From an uncultured Ignavibacteria bacterium (GTDB lineage: Bacteria; Bacteroidota; Ignavibacteria; Tepidaquicellales; Tepidaquicellaceae), in NCBI GenBank assembly GCA_937924675.1, contig CALEVL010000144.1, forward strand, positions 1-36,173: 36,173 nucleotides of DNA. The letters are read 5' to 3'. The translations under genes and the position numbers were made by a program. The notes below the pieces were generated by a model that saw only the letters and a list, made by a program, of their open reading frames with translations, made no database searches and was not told where the DNA came from. Positions 17,942 through 26,176 of this stretch are shown in pieces. Position 1 is the stretch's first letter, and each line of letters opens with the position of its first letter.

Positions 17942-19229
17942 ACTGAGTTTAAAGATTAAGGGATTTCCCCTGAAGGATGCGGAGAAAGAGCTTGCAAGAA
18001 TTCAGTCTCTAAGCAAGAATGATTTTAAAATCTGGCACGAAGAAAAAAGATGGGAAATTGCAAAGTATCATATCGAGAACAACGAATTTTACCGGAACCG
18101 TTTGGGCGGAAAATTTCCCTCATCATGGAATGAGATTCCGGTGCTTCAGAAAACTGATTATCAGCAGAATCAGTTCAGTACAATCTCAAATACGATAGAG
18201 AAAAAGGATTTATATACAGGATATACATCGGGTTCATCAGGACATCCGTTCAGATATGCAAAAGACAAATTTTCACATGCAATGACATGGGCTCTGATAA
18301 AGAACAGATACACTTATTACAATCTTACGCTTGATTCAAAGCAAGCAAGGTTCTACGGTATACCTTTTGAAAAGATGGATTACTTGATAGAACGAACCAA
18401 AGATTATCTTGCAAACAGACTGAGGTTTCCGGTGTTTGATCTTTCAGATGAAGTGCTTTCAACTTTTCTGTCAAAGTTCAGAAGCATAAAGTTCGATTAC
18501 GTTTATGGCTATACAAACTCAATTGTGTTGTTTGCACGATATCTTATTAAGGAAAAAGTCATTCTTAGAGAAGTATGTCCGTCATTGAAGGTCTGCATTT
18601 GCACATCTGAAAATTGCACTTCTGAAGATAAGGAAATTATTGAGAAAGCATTTGGAATCAGAGCAGTCAATGAATACGGAACATCTGAAGTTGATCTCAT
18701 TGCATTTGAAGACCTAGATGGAGTATGGAGATTGTCTAATGAGAATATTTTCATTGAAGTGCTTGATGAACAGGGCAATGCAATTACAGATAAAGGTGAA
18801 GGCAGGATAATTCTCACATCACTACACAACAAGGCGATGCCTTTCATCCGCTATGAAATTGGAGACCGTGCTTATGTGGAGATCATAAATGGAGATATCA
18901 TGATCAAGCGGTTGCTTGGAGGAGTGAATGATATCGTGCTGCTTCCAAGCGGCAAGAAATCTTCAGGCATCAGTTTTTATTTCATCACAAGAAAAATCCT
19001 GGAGAAGAGTGGTGATCTCAAGGAATTCATTATCAAACAGGTTGCAATGGACAAGTTTGTATTCGAAGTTGTTTCCGAAAAGGAAGTCTCGGAAAAAGAC
19101 AAACAACTAATCCAGAAGAATATAGACCTTTATCTTGAGCCGGGTCTTAGTTTTGAGATACAGAGAGTTGATAAGATACAAAGGACAAAGGCAGGAAAGA
19201 TGAAGCATTTCTATTCGTATCTCAATTGA
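17928..19229 (+). CDS. CapK/PaaK-like adenylate-forming protein
   Basis: A 433-residue member of the ANL (acyl-CoA synthetase) superfamily, branch of phenylacetate-CoA ligase and CapK. The ATP-binding P-loop is TGYTSGSSGHPF (97-108), the aromatic/NTP motif is NEYGTSE, and the ribose-binding stretch is RYEIGDRAYV. The C-terminal lysine loop is RTKAGKMKHF. It would activate a carboxylic acid as an acyl-adenylate and pass it to a thiol or amine. CapK-like genes are frequent in capsule and O-antigen loci, but their substrate is generally unknown. No acyl-carrier protein is encoded here. Possible uses are acylation of an amino sugar or formation of a sugar amide. The start ATG overlaps the upstream GT4 gene. 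Confidence 0.87.
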   Translation: MSFLELSLKIKGFPLKDAEKELARIQSLSKNDFKIWHEEKRWEIAKYHIENNEFYRNRLGGKFPSSWNEIPVLQKTDYQQNQFSTISNTIEKKDLYTGYTSGSSGHPFRYAKDKFSHAMTWALIKNRYTYYNLTLDSKQARFYGIPFEKMDYLIERTKDYLANRLRFPVFDLSDEVLSTFLSKFRSIKFDYVYGYTNSIVLFARYLIKEKVILREVCPSLKVCICTSENCTSEDKEIIEKAFGIRAVNEYGTSEVDLIAFEDLDGVWRLSNENIFIEVLDEQGNAITDKGEGRIILTSLHNKAMPFIRYEIGDRAYVEIINGDIMIKRLLGGVNDIVLLPSGKKSSGISFYFITRKILEKSGDLKEFIIKQVAMDKFVFEVVSEKEVSEKDKQLIQKNIDLYLEPGLSFEIQRVDKIQRTKAGKMKHFYSYLN

Positions 19230-19230
19230 T

Positions 19231-20430
19231 TTGAAAATCGTAATCCTATCCCAGTATTTTTATCCGGAGACCGGTGCTCCGCAAAATAGGCTGCTCGAAC
19301 TTTCAGAGGCATTGATCAAAAGGGGATGGGAAGTTAAGGTGGTTACTGCAATGCCAAACTATCCAAAGGGAAAGATATTCGATAAATACAAAGGAAGATT
19401 CAACTCCAAAGAAGTAGTAAACAATATTTCTATAGACAGGTACTGGCTATATGCATCTAACGCGCCGAAGTCAATACCACGAATTATTTCAATGCTTACA
19501 ATCTCATTTACAAGTTTGTTCAGTTTGCCTTCTCTCAAAAAATTCAAGCCGGATTTTATTTTCACTGAGAGCCCGCCGCTAACTCTTGCATTGACCGGCT
19601 ACCTGCTTTCCAAGGCAACCGGTGCAAAATTCATTATGAATGTTTCCGATATCTGGCCGCTTTCTGCAAAGGAACTTGGCTCAATAAGTGACGGAAGACT
19701 TTACCGGTCAATTGAATCACTTGAGAAATTTCTTTATAGAAATGCATTCATGTGCACAGGTCAATCAGAAGAAATCGTGGAACATTTAAGATCTTACGGA
19801 GCAAAAAAATCTTACCTGTTCAGGAACGGTGTGGATGTGCAAAGGTTCAAGGCATTAGTAAAGAAAGAAAGGAAAAAAGGAGAGAAGCTGAAAATAGTTT
19901 ATGCAGGATTGCTGGGAGTTGCTCAGAAAGTATTTGATATTGTGAAGGAGGTTGATCTTAGTTCGCTGGGCGCGGAGCTTCATATTTACGGGGAAGGTGG
20001 GGAAAGAAAAAGTATAGAGCAGTACATAACAGATAAGCCTGACTGTGGAACCTTCCTGCACGAAAGTGTTTCCAGAGAAGAGATCCCTGATCTTATCTCT
20101 TCGTATGATTGCGCTTTAATTCCGCTCACGAAAAATATTTACGGAGCAGTGCCTTCTAAGATCTATGAAGCAATGGCGGCCGGACTGCCGATTCTGTTTT
20201 CGGGATCAGGTGAAGGTGCAAAGATAGTGAGTGAGAAGAATGTCGGACTTGTCAATCGCCCCGGGGATTTTAAAGAACTTTCCGCAAATATTCTTAAGCT
20301 CAGAAATAATCCGGACCTAATGAGTGAAATGGCTTCTAATTGCACAAGCGTTGCCGAAAGCGAATTTGATAGAAACAAAATTATACCGGAGTTTGCAGAG
20401 GAACTTAAATTACTATTGGAAAAGAAATGA
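19231..20430 (+). CDS. WbuB-like GT4 glycosyltransferase
   Basis: A 399-residue GT4 enzyme of the WbuB type, the branch often annotated as fucosamine transferase. The N-terminus IVILSQYFYPETGAPQNRLLE and the segments VVTAMPNYPKGKIFDKYKG, FTESPPLTLALTGY and NVSDIWPLSAKELG are characteristic of that group. The donor region reads AVPSKIYEAMAAGLPILFSG. The WbuB group acts on N-acetyl-fucosamine, which makes an amino-deoxy donor plausible given the transaminases in this operon, though the exact sugar is inference. TTG 19231 is one base past the previous stop, and the conserved start MKIVILSQ follows directly. It overlaps the formyltransferase-like gene by four bases. Confidence 0.92.
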   Translation: MKIVILSQYFYPETGAPQNRLLELSEALIKRGWEVKVVTAMPNYPKGKIFDKYKGRFNSKEVVNNISIDRYWLYASNAPKSIPRIISMLTISFTSLFSLPSLKKFKPDFIFTESPPLTLALTGYLLSKATGAKFIMNVSDIWPLSAKELGSISDGRLYRSIESLEKFLYRNAFMCTGQSEEIVEHLRSYGAKKSYLFRNGVDVQRFKALVKKERKKGEKLKIVYAGLLGVAQKVFDIVKEVDLSSLGAELHIYGEGGERKSIEQYITDKPDCGTFLHESVSREEIPDLISSYDCALIPLTKNIYGAVPSKIYEAMAAGLPILFSGSGEGAKIVSEKNVGLVNRPGDFKELSANILKLRNNPDLMSEMASNCTSVAESEFDRNKIIPEFAEELKLLLEKK

Positions 20431-21263
20431 ATAAGCTTAAAATGAGAAGTGTCTTTATTGGTTCAAAGAATGAATTTGATGAAATGATAGTTGACTGGCT
20501 GGCAGAACGCACTGAGCTGGCAGGTGTAGTATGGTCTGACTCAGCTACCTGGAGAAAGACATGGAAAGGCAGATTTGATTATGGAATGAAGAGAGCAAAG
20601 AAGTATGGCTACTTCAAGCTGCTCAATGAACTGATGTTATTCTTTTATGTAAAGAAGAAAGTAGCAGTCAGTGATCTTGGATATCTTAAGCGTGAGATCA
20701 TAAGACCATATTGGAAAAACAAAGGAAGAAAGTTCAGCGATCTGAAGTTTCCTGAGATCAGTTCAGAGAATGTGAACAAGAAGGAAGTCCTGGATTTTCT
20801 TAATGAAATGAAACCGGACATCATCTTTGCAATGTGTGTGAATGATTTTTTCGGAAAGAAGATAAGGGCGATCCCCAAGTATGGCGTATTCCTCTGGCAT
20901 GAAGGATTGACTCCCGAATACAAAGGATTATACTCGCCATTCTGGACAATGTATAACGGGGAGTTTGACAAGCTGGCTTACTCATTTCTTAGAATGAATG
21001 ATAAGGTAGATGCCGGTGAAGTCTATGTTCAAGGATTTGCAAAGGGAATTGATCTTACCAAACACAACTATTCGTTTATCGGACACAAGGCAATATTTGA
21101 CAGCCTCGATGAAGTCGGAGAATTTCTTGAACAACTTGAAGCAGGAAATCACAAAACCCTTCCGGAAAGAAATGCCTCTCCGGCTTATTACACATATCCA
21201 GGACTTACACAGTACATAACAATGAGGAAAAAGCTAAATCAGTATTTGCAAAAATTGAAATGA
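20427..21263 (+). CDS. Formyltransferase-fold protein with altered active site
   Basis: A 278-residue protein with the core of the formyl transferase family (Fmt, PurN and sugar N-formyltransferases). The recognisable part is VFLWHEGLTPEYKGLYSPFW (154-173) and RMNDKVDAGEVYVQG (189-203). His158 and Asp195 match the catalytic His and Asp of Fmt. The catalytic Asn expected two residues before the His is Leu156, so the usual Asn-His-Asp triad is incomplete. In glycan clusters the family N-formylates dTDP-4-amino sugars using 10-formyl-THF, and the RffA product would be a suitable substrate. Either the activity differs or this is a divergent branch. Residues 40-110 are basic and unlike Fmt. It starts at an ATGA overlap. 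Confidence 0.82.
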   Translation: MNKLKMRSVFIGSKNEFDEMIVDWLAERTELAGVVWSDSATWRKTWKGRFDYGMKRAKKYGYFKLLNELMLFFYVKKKVAVSDLGYLKREIIRPYWKNKGRKFSDLKFPEISSENVNKKEVLDFLNEMKPDIIFAMCVNDFFGKKIRAIPKYGVFLWHEGLTPEYKGLYSPFWTMYNGEFDKLAYSFLRMNDKVDAGEVYVQGFAKGIDLTKHNYSFIGHKAIFDSLDEVGEFLEQLEAGNHKTLPERNASPAYYTYPGLTQYITMRKKLNQYLQKLK

Positions 21264-21273
21264 GAGGACAATT

Positions 21274-22236
21274 GTGAAATATTTAGTAACAGGTTGTGCC
21301 GGATTCATAGGATTTCATCTTTCAAAAAGACTGATTGAGGCAGGTCTTGATGTGACCGGAATTGACAATCTCAACTCTTACTATGAAATTACTCTGAAAG
21401 AACACAGGCTTCAGGAATTAATGAACACAGGCAAGTTCACATTTGAGAAATGTGACATGGCCGAGATGAATCAACTCAGCAAAGTATTTGAAAAATTCAA
21501 ACCTGATGTTGTTGTAAATCTTGCTGCTCAACCGGGAGTAAGATATTCGATTACTAATCCGGATGTGAGTCTGAAAAATAATATTAATGCATTCTTCAAT
21601 CTGCTTGAATGCTGCAGGCAATTCGGCGTATCATCTCTGATCTATGCATCATCAAGTTCAGTATACGGCAACAGTGATAAGATTCCATTCTCGGTTGATG
21701 ACAACGTTGATCATCCGATTTCATTGTATGCCGCAACAAAGAAAGCAAACGAACTAATGGCATATACATATCATCATTTATACAAAATACCTGTAACAGG
21801 TTTGAGGTTCTTTACGGTTTATGGTCCCTGGGGCAGACCGGATATGGCCTACTTCAAGTTTACGGAAAAGGTATTCAAAGGTGAGCCGATTGAAGTCTAT
21901 AACAATGGTGATATGATGAGAGACTTTACTTTTATTGATGATGTAGTTGAATCTATGTACAGATTGATCATGAATGTTGAGCCGGAGGGATACAGACTAT
22001 TGAATATAGGCGGAGAGCATCCGGTCAATCTTCTTGAGTTCATAGAAACACTCGAGTCTAAGATTGGAAAGAAGTCGGAGAAAATATTTTTGGAAATGCA
22101 GCCGGGTGATGTGAAGATCACTTATGCTGATTCAAGCGAACTTGCAAAGCTAACCGGATATAAACCTGAAACAAGAATTGATGAGGGTTTGAATAAATTT
22201 GTGGACTGGTACAGAGACTATTACAAAATCAACTGA
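21274..22236 (+). CDS. UDP-glucuronate 4-epimerase-like NAD-dependent epimerase
   Basis: A 320-residue extended short-chain dehydrogenase. It shows the Rossmann GCAGFIG (7-13), NLAAQPGVRYS, YASSSSVYG, and the catalytic Tyr152-x3-Lys156 in LYAATKKANELMAY. RFFTVYGPWGRPDMAYFKFT and DMMRDFTFIDDVV are close to UDP-GlcA 4-epimerases of capsule loci. The reaction interconverts UDP-glucuronate and UDP-galacturonate. A related UDP-hexose 4-epimerase remains possible. The start is GTG, supported by a good Shine-Dalgarno GAGAGGA overlapping the previous stop, a few bases upstream. No UDP-glucose dehydrogenase is visible in the window. The AsnB genes could amidate the resulting uronic acid. Confidence 0.88.
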   Translation: MKYLVTGCAGFIGFHLSKRLIEAGLDVTGIDNLNSYYEITLKEHRLQELMNTGKFTFEKCDMAEMNQLSKVFEKFKPDVVVNLAAQPGVRYSITNPDVSLKNNINAFFNLLECCRQFGVSSLIYASSSSVYGNSDKIPFSVDDNVDHPISLYAATKKANELMAYTYHHLYKIPVTGLRFFTVYGPWGRPDMAYFKFTEKVFKGEPIEVYNNGDMMRDFTFIDDVVESMYRLIMNVEPEGYRLLNIGGEHPVNLLEFIETLESKIGKKSEKIFLEMQPGDVKITYADSSELAKLTGYKPETRIDEGLNKFVDWYRDYYKIN

Positions 22237-22253
22237 AGATTATCTAACTCAAT

Positions 22254-24044
22254 ATGTGCGGTATAGCAGGAAAGACTGACTGGAATAAAGCAGATCTGAA
22301 CAGACAAACAACTGTTCGTGAAATGACGCAGGCTATTTCTCACAGAGGTCCGGATGCAAAAGGACAGATCGATCTTGATGAAATTTCGCTCGGTCACCGG
22401 CGGCTGTCCATAATTGACCTGTCGGAAAAGGCATCACAGCCAATGTCAACGCGCGACGGCAGGTATCACATTGTTTACAACGGAGAGGTTTACAATTTCC
22501 AGGAATTACGGACTGAGCTTACAAGAAAGTTCAAGATTGATTTCTTCAGTCATTCTGACACGGAAGTAATATTACACTGCTATATCAGATACGGAACGGA
22601 TTGCTTTGAGATGTTCAACGGGATGTTTGCAATAGCTGTTTGGGATAATGAGGAGAAAGAGCTATTGCTGGCACGTGACAGGTTTGGTAAGAAGCCTCTT
22701 TATTACTTCATTGGAAATGAACGCAATATCACATTCGCATCGGAGCTGACTGCATTGATGAAAGACAGAACAATACCGGCAAGAGTTTCGGCGGAAGGGC
22801 TGAACTGTTATCTGGCATTGGGTTACATACTTTCACCTATGAGCTTTTATGAGAATGTACGGAAACTCGAACCGGCTTCTTACATTAAGTTTAAGGCGGA
22901 CAAGTCTCCTTCTAAGAGCATCAGATACTGGAATTATTCAAACGCATTCCGGACGAAGACAAAAGAAAGTGAAACTGATATTGAGAACAGGATAATTGAA
23001 CTGCTGACAGATTCGGTAAGAAGAAGAATGATCAGTGATGTGCCTGTCGGTGCTTTTCTTAGCGGAGGAGTAGATTCAAGTTCCATAGTAGCGATCATGA
23101 AAAAGCTTCACACAGGTGAGTTGCATACTTTCAGTGTTGGATTTGCAAGCGAGTCATACAACGAACTTCCGGATGCAGAAAGAATTTCAAAGTGGATAGG
23201 AACTGTACATCACAGTATGATATGCAACGAATCGAATTCGATCGATGCAATTAACGAATCCATAGATGCTTATGATGAACCCTTTGCTGACAATTCGTTG
23301 ATCCCTATGGTGGAAGTTTCCCGGCTTGCATCTCAGTATGTTAAGGTAGTTCTGAGCGGCGATGGAGCAGATGAAATGTTTGCAGGATACATAACTTATA
23401 AGGCAGACAGGTATCATTCATTTGCCCGGCCGGTACCGAATTTTCTCAAGAGATTAATTTCCGATGCATTGTCAATCGGAAACAACGGAAAGAAGCTGAA
23501 CTGGCAATACAAGCAGAAACAGTTTCTGAACGGAGCAATGCATGACGCAGACTCTGCGCATTATCTCTGGAGACAGTTCTTCAGCAAAGAAGATAGAGTT
23601 GGAATTCTTGGAAAGAAGAATGAACAACTTGTTCACGATACGGATCCATTTGCATACTTCAAGAAATATTATGATGAGGCAGAAGGACTCGAAAAACTTG
23701 ACAGAAATCTTTACGTTGATTGCATGACTTGGCTCCCCGATGATATTCTCGTGAAAGTTGACCGTGCAACAATGCACTCGGGACTCGAGTCAAGAAGTCC
23801 TTACCTTGATCCTGTGCTTGCAGAATATGCAGCTTCAATTCCGTGCGGATTGAAAATGAAAGGAATGGAAATGAAGTATATTCTTAAGAAGGCATTGGCA
23901 AAGGTCCTGCCGGAATTTGTATTGAATAAAAAGAAGAGCGGATTTAATGCGCCGGTCGGCTCATGGATTGGAAGTAATGGCATAGATGAATTCAGGACAT
24001 TCAACAAATATGTTTATGACAGAAAGATCACAGGAACAGGTTAA
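22254..24044 (+). CDS. asnB: Asparagine synthase-like glutamine amidotransferase (second copy, short C-terminus)
   Basis: A 596-residue AsnB homologue with an intact glutaminase (MCGIAGKTDW with Cys2, SHRGPDAKG, HRRLSIIDLS, VYNGEVYNFQ, HSDTEV) and a PP-loop AFLSGGVDSSSIV with LSGDGADEMFAGY. After the KKKSGFNAPVGSWIG motif it ends in about 30 residues. The copy at 12484 runs much longer past its equivalent KKGFTIPL, and the usual GxRxH-type LWNLL tail is absent here. The 3' end overlaps the following methyltransferase start by about 35 bases. This could be a natural short subfamily or a C-terminal truncation. The role is probably amidation of a uronic acid or other sugar carboxylate. The glutaminase and synthetase sites both look functional. 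Confidence 0.92.
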   Translation: MCGIAGKTDWNKADLNRQTTVREMTQAISHRGPDAKGQIDLDEISLGHRRLSIIDLSEKASQPMSTRDGRYHIVYNGEVYNFQELRTELTRKFKIDFFSHSDTEVILHCYIRYGTDCFEMFNGMFAIAVWDNEEKELLLARDRFGKKPLYYFIGNERNITFASELTALMKDRTIPARVSAEGLNCYLALGYILSPMSFYENVRKLEPASYIKFKADKSPSKSIRYWNYSNAFRTKTKESETDIENRIIELLTDSVRRRMISDVPVGAFLSGGVDSSSIVAIMKKLHTGELHTFSVGFASESYNELPDAERISKWIGTVHHSMICNESNSIDAINESIDAYDEPFADNSLIPMVEVSRLASQYVKVVLSGDGADEMFAGYITYKADRYHSFARPVPNFLKRLISDALSIGNNGKKLNWQYKQKQFLNGAMHDADSAHYLWRQFFSKEDRVGILGKKNEQLVHDTDPFAYFKKYYDEAEGLEKLDRNLYVDCMTWLPDDILVKVDRATMHSGLESRSPYLDPVLAEYAASIPCGLKMKGMEMKYILKKALAKVLPEFVLNKKKSGFNAPVGSWIGSNGIDEFRTFNKYVYDRKITGTG

Positions 24045-24810
24045 ACAGTCAGAATGGCATCAGCAGTGGAGTCTTCTTGAAGACAATGAACTGTTTCTGT
24101 TCAATGACTGGATATTGCCGAATAAACTCGAAGATTTTCGCGGTAAGGATGTATTAGAATGCGGCTGCGGCGGGGGACAGCACACTTCTTTTGTTGCTCC
24201 CTATGCACGATCTTTGACAGCTGTTGACCTCAACACAACAGACATTGCAAAGATCAGAAACAAAGACGCTGCCAATGTTGAATTCGTAGAAGCAGATATT
24301 GCAACTATGGATCTCGGGAAACAATTTGATATTGTATTCTCGATAGGTGTCATTCATCATACAGATGATCCTGACAAGACTGTTGAAAATCTTACGAAGC
24401 ATGTTAAGCCGGGAGGAAAGCTTATAGTATGGGTGTATTCAAAAGAAGGAAATGAACTTGTTGAGCTTTTGGTGGAGCCGGTCAGAAAATCGTTTCTTAA
24501 GAACATGAACAGGGAGACATTGCTGGGATTGTCAAAGGCAGTTACGGCATCACTTTATCTTCCGGTTTATACACTGTACTTTCTTCCGTTAAAGTTTCTG
24601 CCTTTCTATGAGTATTTCGGAAATTTCCGCAGACTAAGTTTTGAAAGAAACACATTGAATGTATTTGATAAACTGAATGCTCCGCAAGTCGATTTCATAA
24701 GTCGCGAACGGATTGGAAAATGGTTTAACAATGATGTGTTTGAGAAGGTGAACATTAATCCCTACAAGGGTGTAAGCTGGAGTGGCAGCGGTACAAAGAA
24801 GCAAAAATAG
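24010..24810 (+). CDS. Class I SAM-dependent methyltransferase
   Basis: A 266-residue methyltransferase. SAM-binding motif I is VLECGCGGGQHTSF, followed by an acidic TAVDLN at the end of strand 2 and the VFSIGVIHHTDDPDKTVENL and VKPGGKLIVWVYS motifs. It could O-methylate a sugar or its carboxylate. The C-terminal 100 residues contain hydrophobic stretches (ASLYLPVYTLYFLPLKFLPF) that suggest membrane contact. I chose ATG 24010 (MFMTERSQEQ). An earlier ATG at 23986 would lengthen the overlap with the amidotransferase gene from 35 to 59 bases and add an uninformative eight residues. ATG 24016 is also possible. Confidence 0.86.
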   Translation: MFMTERSQEQVKQSEWHQQWSLLEDNELFLFNDWILPNKLEDFRGKDVLECGCGGGQHTSFVAPYARSLTAVDLNTTDIAKIRNKDAANVEFVEADIATMDLGKQFDIVFSIGVIHHTDDPDKTVENLTKHVKPGGKLIVWVYSKEGNELVELLVEPVRKSFLKNMNRETLLGLSKAVTASLYLPVYTLYFLPLKFLPFYEYFGNFRRLSFERNTLNVFDKLNAPQVDFISRERIGKWFNNDVFEKVNINPYKGVSWSGSGTKKQK

Positions 24811-24813
24811 CTG

Positions 24814-25476
24814 ATGAGTTTTCTATTCAGATATAATGAGAAGCTGAAGTTCGATACAGGAAATGAAAATTATTACGAGCTTCTGAAAGACAGTATTCTT
24901 CACCCTTCAAAGGTCTTCACAGTTCTTACGTCACCGTTTGCTAAGATGGCGCTCAGACTGAACGGAGTAAAATTCGGACATGGCGTAAAAGTTTACGGTT
25001 TTCCGCGTATTGAAAACAGAGGGAAAATAACTCTCGGCAATAATATGAGATTGAATTCTGCAAGATGCACTTACAACTCGGGCAATATGGAAGGCGGTGT
25101 TCTGCTGAGAACTTCGAGATCTGGCAGCATTACTGTCGGTGACGAAGTCTATCTCAATGGGACTTCTATCATAAGCGAAGAAAATGTTACGCTTGGCAAC
25201 AGGATTATGATCGGTGCAAACACTGTCATCATGGATACGAATACTCATAATGTTCCATATAAAGACCGTCTAAAGAGATGGGACAAGATTCTCAGGAAAC
25301 CGGTAGTGATAGAAGATGATGTGTGGATAGGTGCAAATTGCTTTATCATGAAAGGGGTGAGAATAGGCCGTGGTTCGATCATTGGAGCAGGAAGCGTTGT
25401 TGTTGGAAGCGTAGATGAAAGCAGTATTTACGCAGGGAATCCTGCGGTATTTGTAAAGAAAATAGATGAGGAATAA
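24814..25476 (+). CDS. Hexapeptide-repeat acyltransferase (CatB/WcaF-like)
   Basis: A 220-residue left-handed beta-helix acyltransferase. Repeats cover about 60-215, including RIENRGKITLGNNMRLNSA, ITVGDEVYLNGTSI, VTLGNRIMIGANTVIMDTNTH with the catalytic-type histidine, and VVIEDDVWIGANCFIMKGVRIG. The ending IYAGNPAVFVKKI is the family hallmark. It probably O-acetylates a sugar of the lipid-linked repeat using acetyl-CoA at the cytosolic membrane face. Between two methyltransferase genes with gaps of two or three bases, it belongs to a decoration block. It differs from the NeuD-like protein at 3931 in lacking the Rossmann N-domain. Confidence 0.9.
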   Translation: MSFLFRYNEKLKFDTGNENYYELLKDSILHPSKVFTVLTSPFAKMALRLNGVKFGHGVKVYGFPRIENRGKITLGNNMRLNSARCTYNSGNMEGGVLLRTSRSGSITVGDEVYLNGTSIISEENVTLGNRIMIGANTVIMDTNTHNVPYKDRLKRWDKILRKPVVIEDDVWIGANCFIMKGVRIGRGSIIGAGSVVVGSVDESSIYAGNPAVFVKKIDEE

Positions 25477-25478
25477 TT

Positions 25479-26171
25479 ATGTCTGAGTTGTTCACCTCGG
25501 CTGAACAAATGCAGAAGGCAACAAATTACAATCAGTGGACCTTTGATCTGTTCAAAGAATATATCAGAGGCGATGTACTTGAAGTTGGCTGCGGTGTCGG
25601 TTCATTCACAAAGCTGATTGTTGACCAGTCTGATTTCGAGTCTTTGTACTGCATTGACATTTCAGAAGCTGCAATCGATCATATTAAGAAGAAGGAATTC
25701 GGAAAGGAAATAAAGATTGATTGCCTTGATCTTATGGACGTGCAGGGCAATTATGATTTCATTGTTTGCATGAATGTTATGGAGCATGTGAAGGATGATG
25801 AATCTTTCTTTAAGAAACTTCTGAGCCTGCTGAAGCCTGGTGGTGTATTGTTCCATCTGGTTCCATCGCATCAGTTTCTTTACTCTAACTTTGATGTTGC
25901 AGCAGGACATTTCAAAAGATATTCAAAGAGCATGATGAACAGTTTCAAACTTTCTGAAGGAGTATCTTTGAAAAAGCAATATTACTTTAACATGGTCGGA
26001 GCTTTGGGATATTGGGCTGTTTATAAACTCCTTAAATCTGGTAATGTCAATGACACAGAATCAGAGATAGGTGCATTTGATAAGTATATTGTTCCATTTT
26101 CCAGAAAGTTGTTGCCTCTCAATTCTCCGTTTGGCATTTCGTTAATCAGCATTTACAAAAAACTCAAATAA
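25479..26171 (+). CDS. Class I SAM-dependent methyltransferase
   Basis: A 230-residue methyltransferase. Motif I is VLEVGCGVGSFTKLI, the ribose-binding acidic end is YCIDIS, and later motifs are DFIVCMNVMEHVKDDESFF and LLKPGGVLFHLVPSH. AGHFKRYSKSMM resembles the substrate-side loop of glycan-cluster methyltransferases. The start ATG has a plausible Shine-Dalgarno (GAGG in GATGAGGAATAATT). A sugar O-methyltransferase acting on the lipid-linked or nucleotide-linked sugar is likely, but the target position cannot be predicted. The next gene starts five bases after its stop. Confidence 0.88.
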   Translation: MSELFTSAEQMQKATNYNQWTFDLFKEYIRGDVLEVGCGVGSFTKLIVDQSDFESLYCIDISEAAIDHIKKKEFGKEIKIDCLDLMDVQGNYDFIVCMNVMEHVKDDESFFKKLLSLLKPGGVLFHLVPSHQFLYSNFDVAAGHFKRYSKSMMNSFKLSEGVSLKKQYYFNMVGALGYWAVYKLLKSGNVNDTESEIGAFDKYIVPFSRKLLPLNSPFGISLISIYKKLK

Positions 26172-26176
26172 AACAA

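Noticed and set aside
23986..24009. Earlier ATG for the methyltransferase
   Set aside because: It adds eight residues with no family support and deepens the overlap with the amidotransferase gene.
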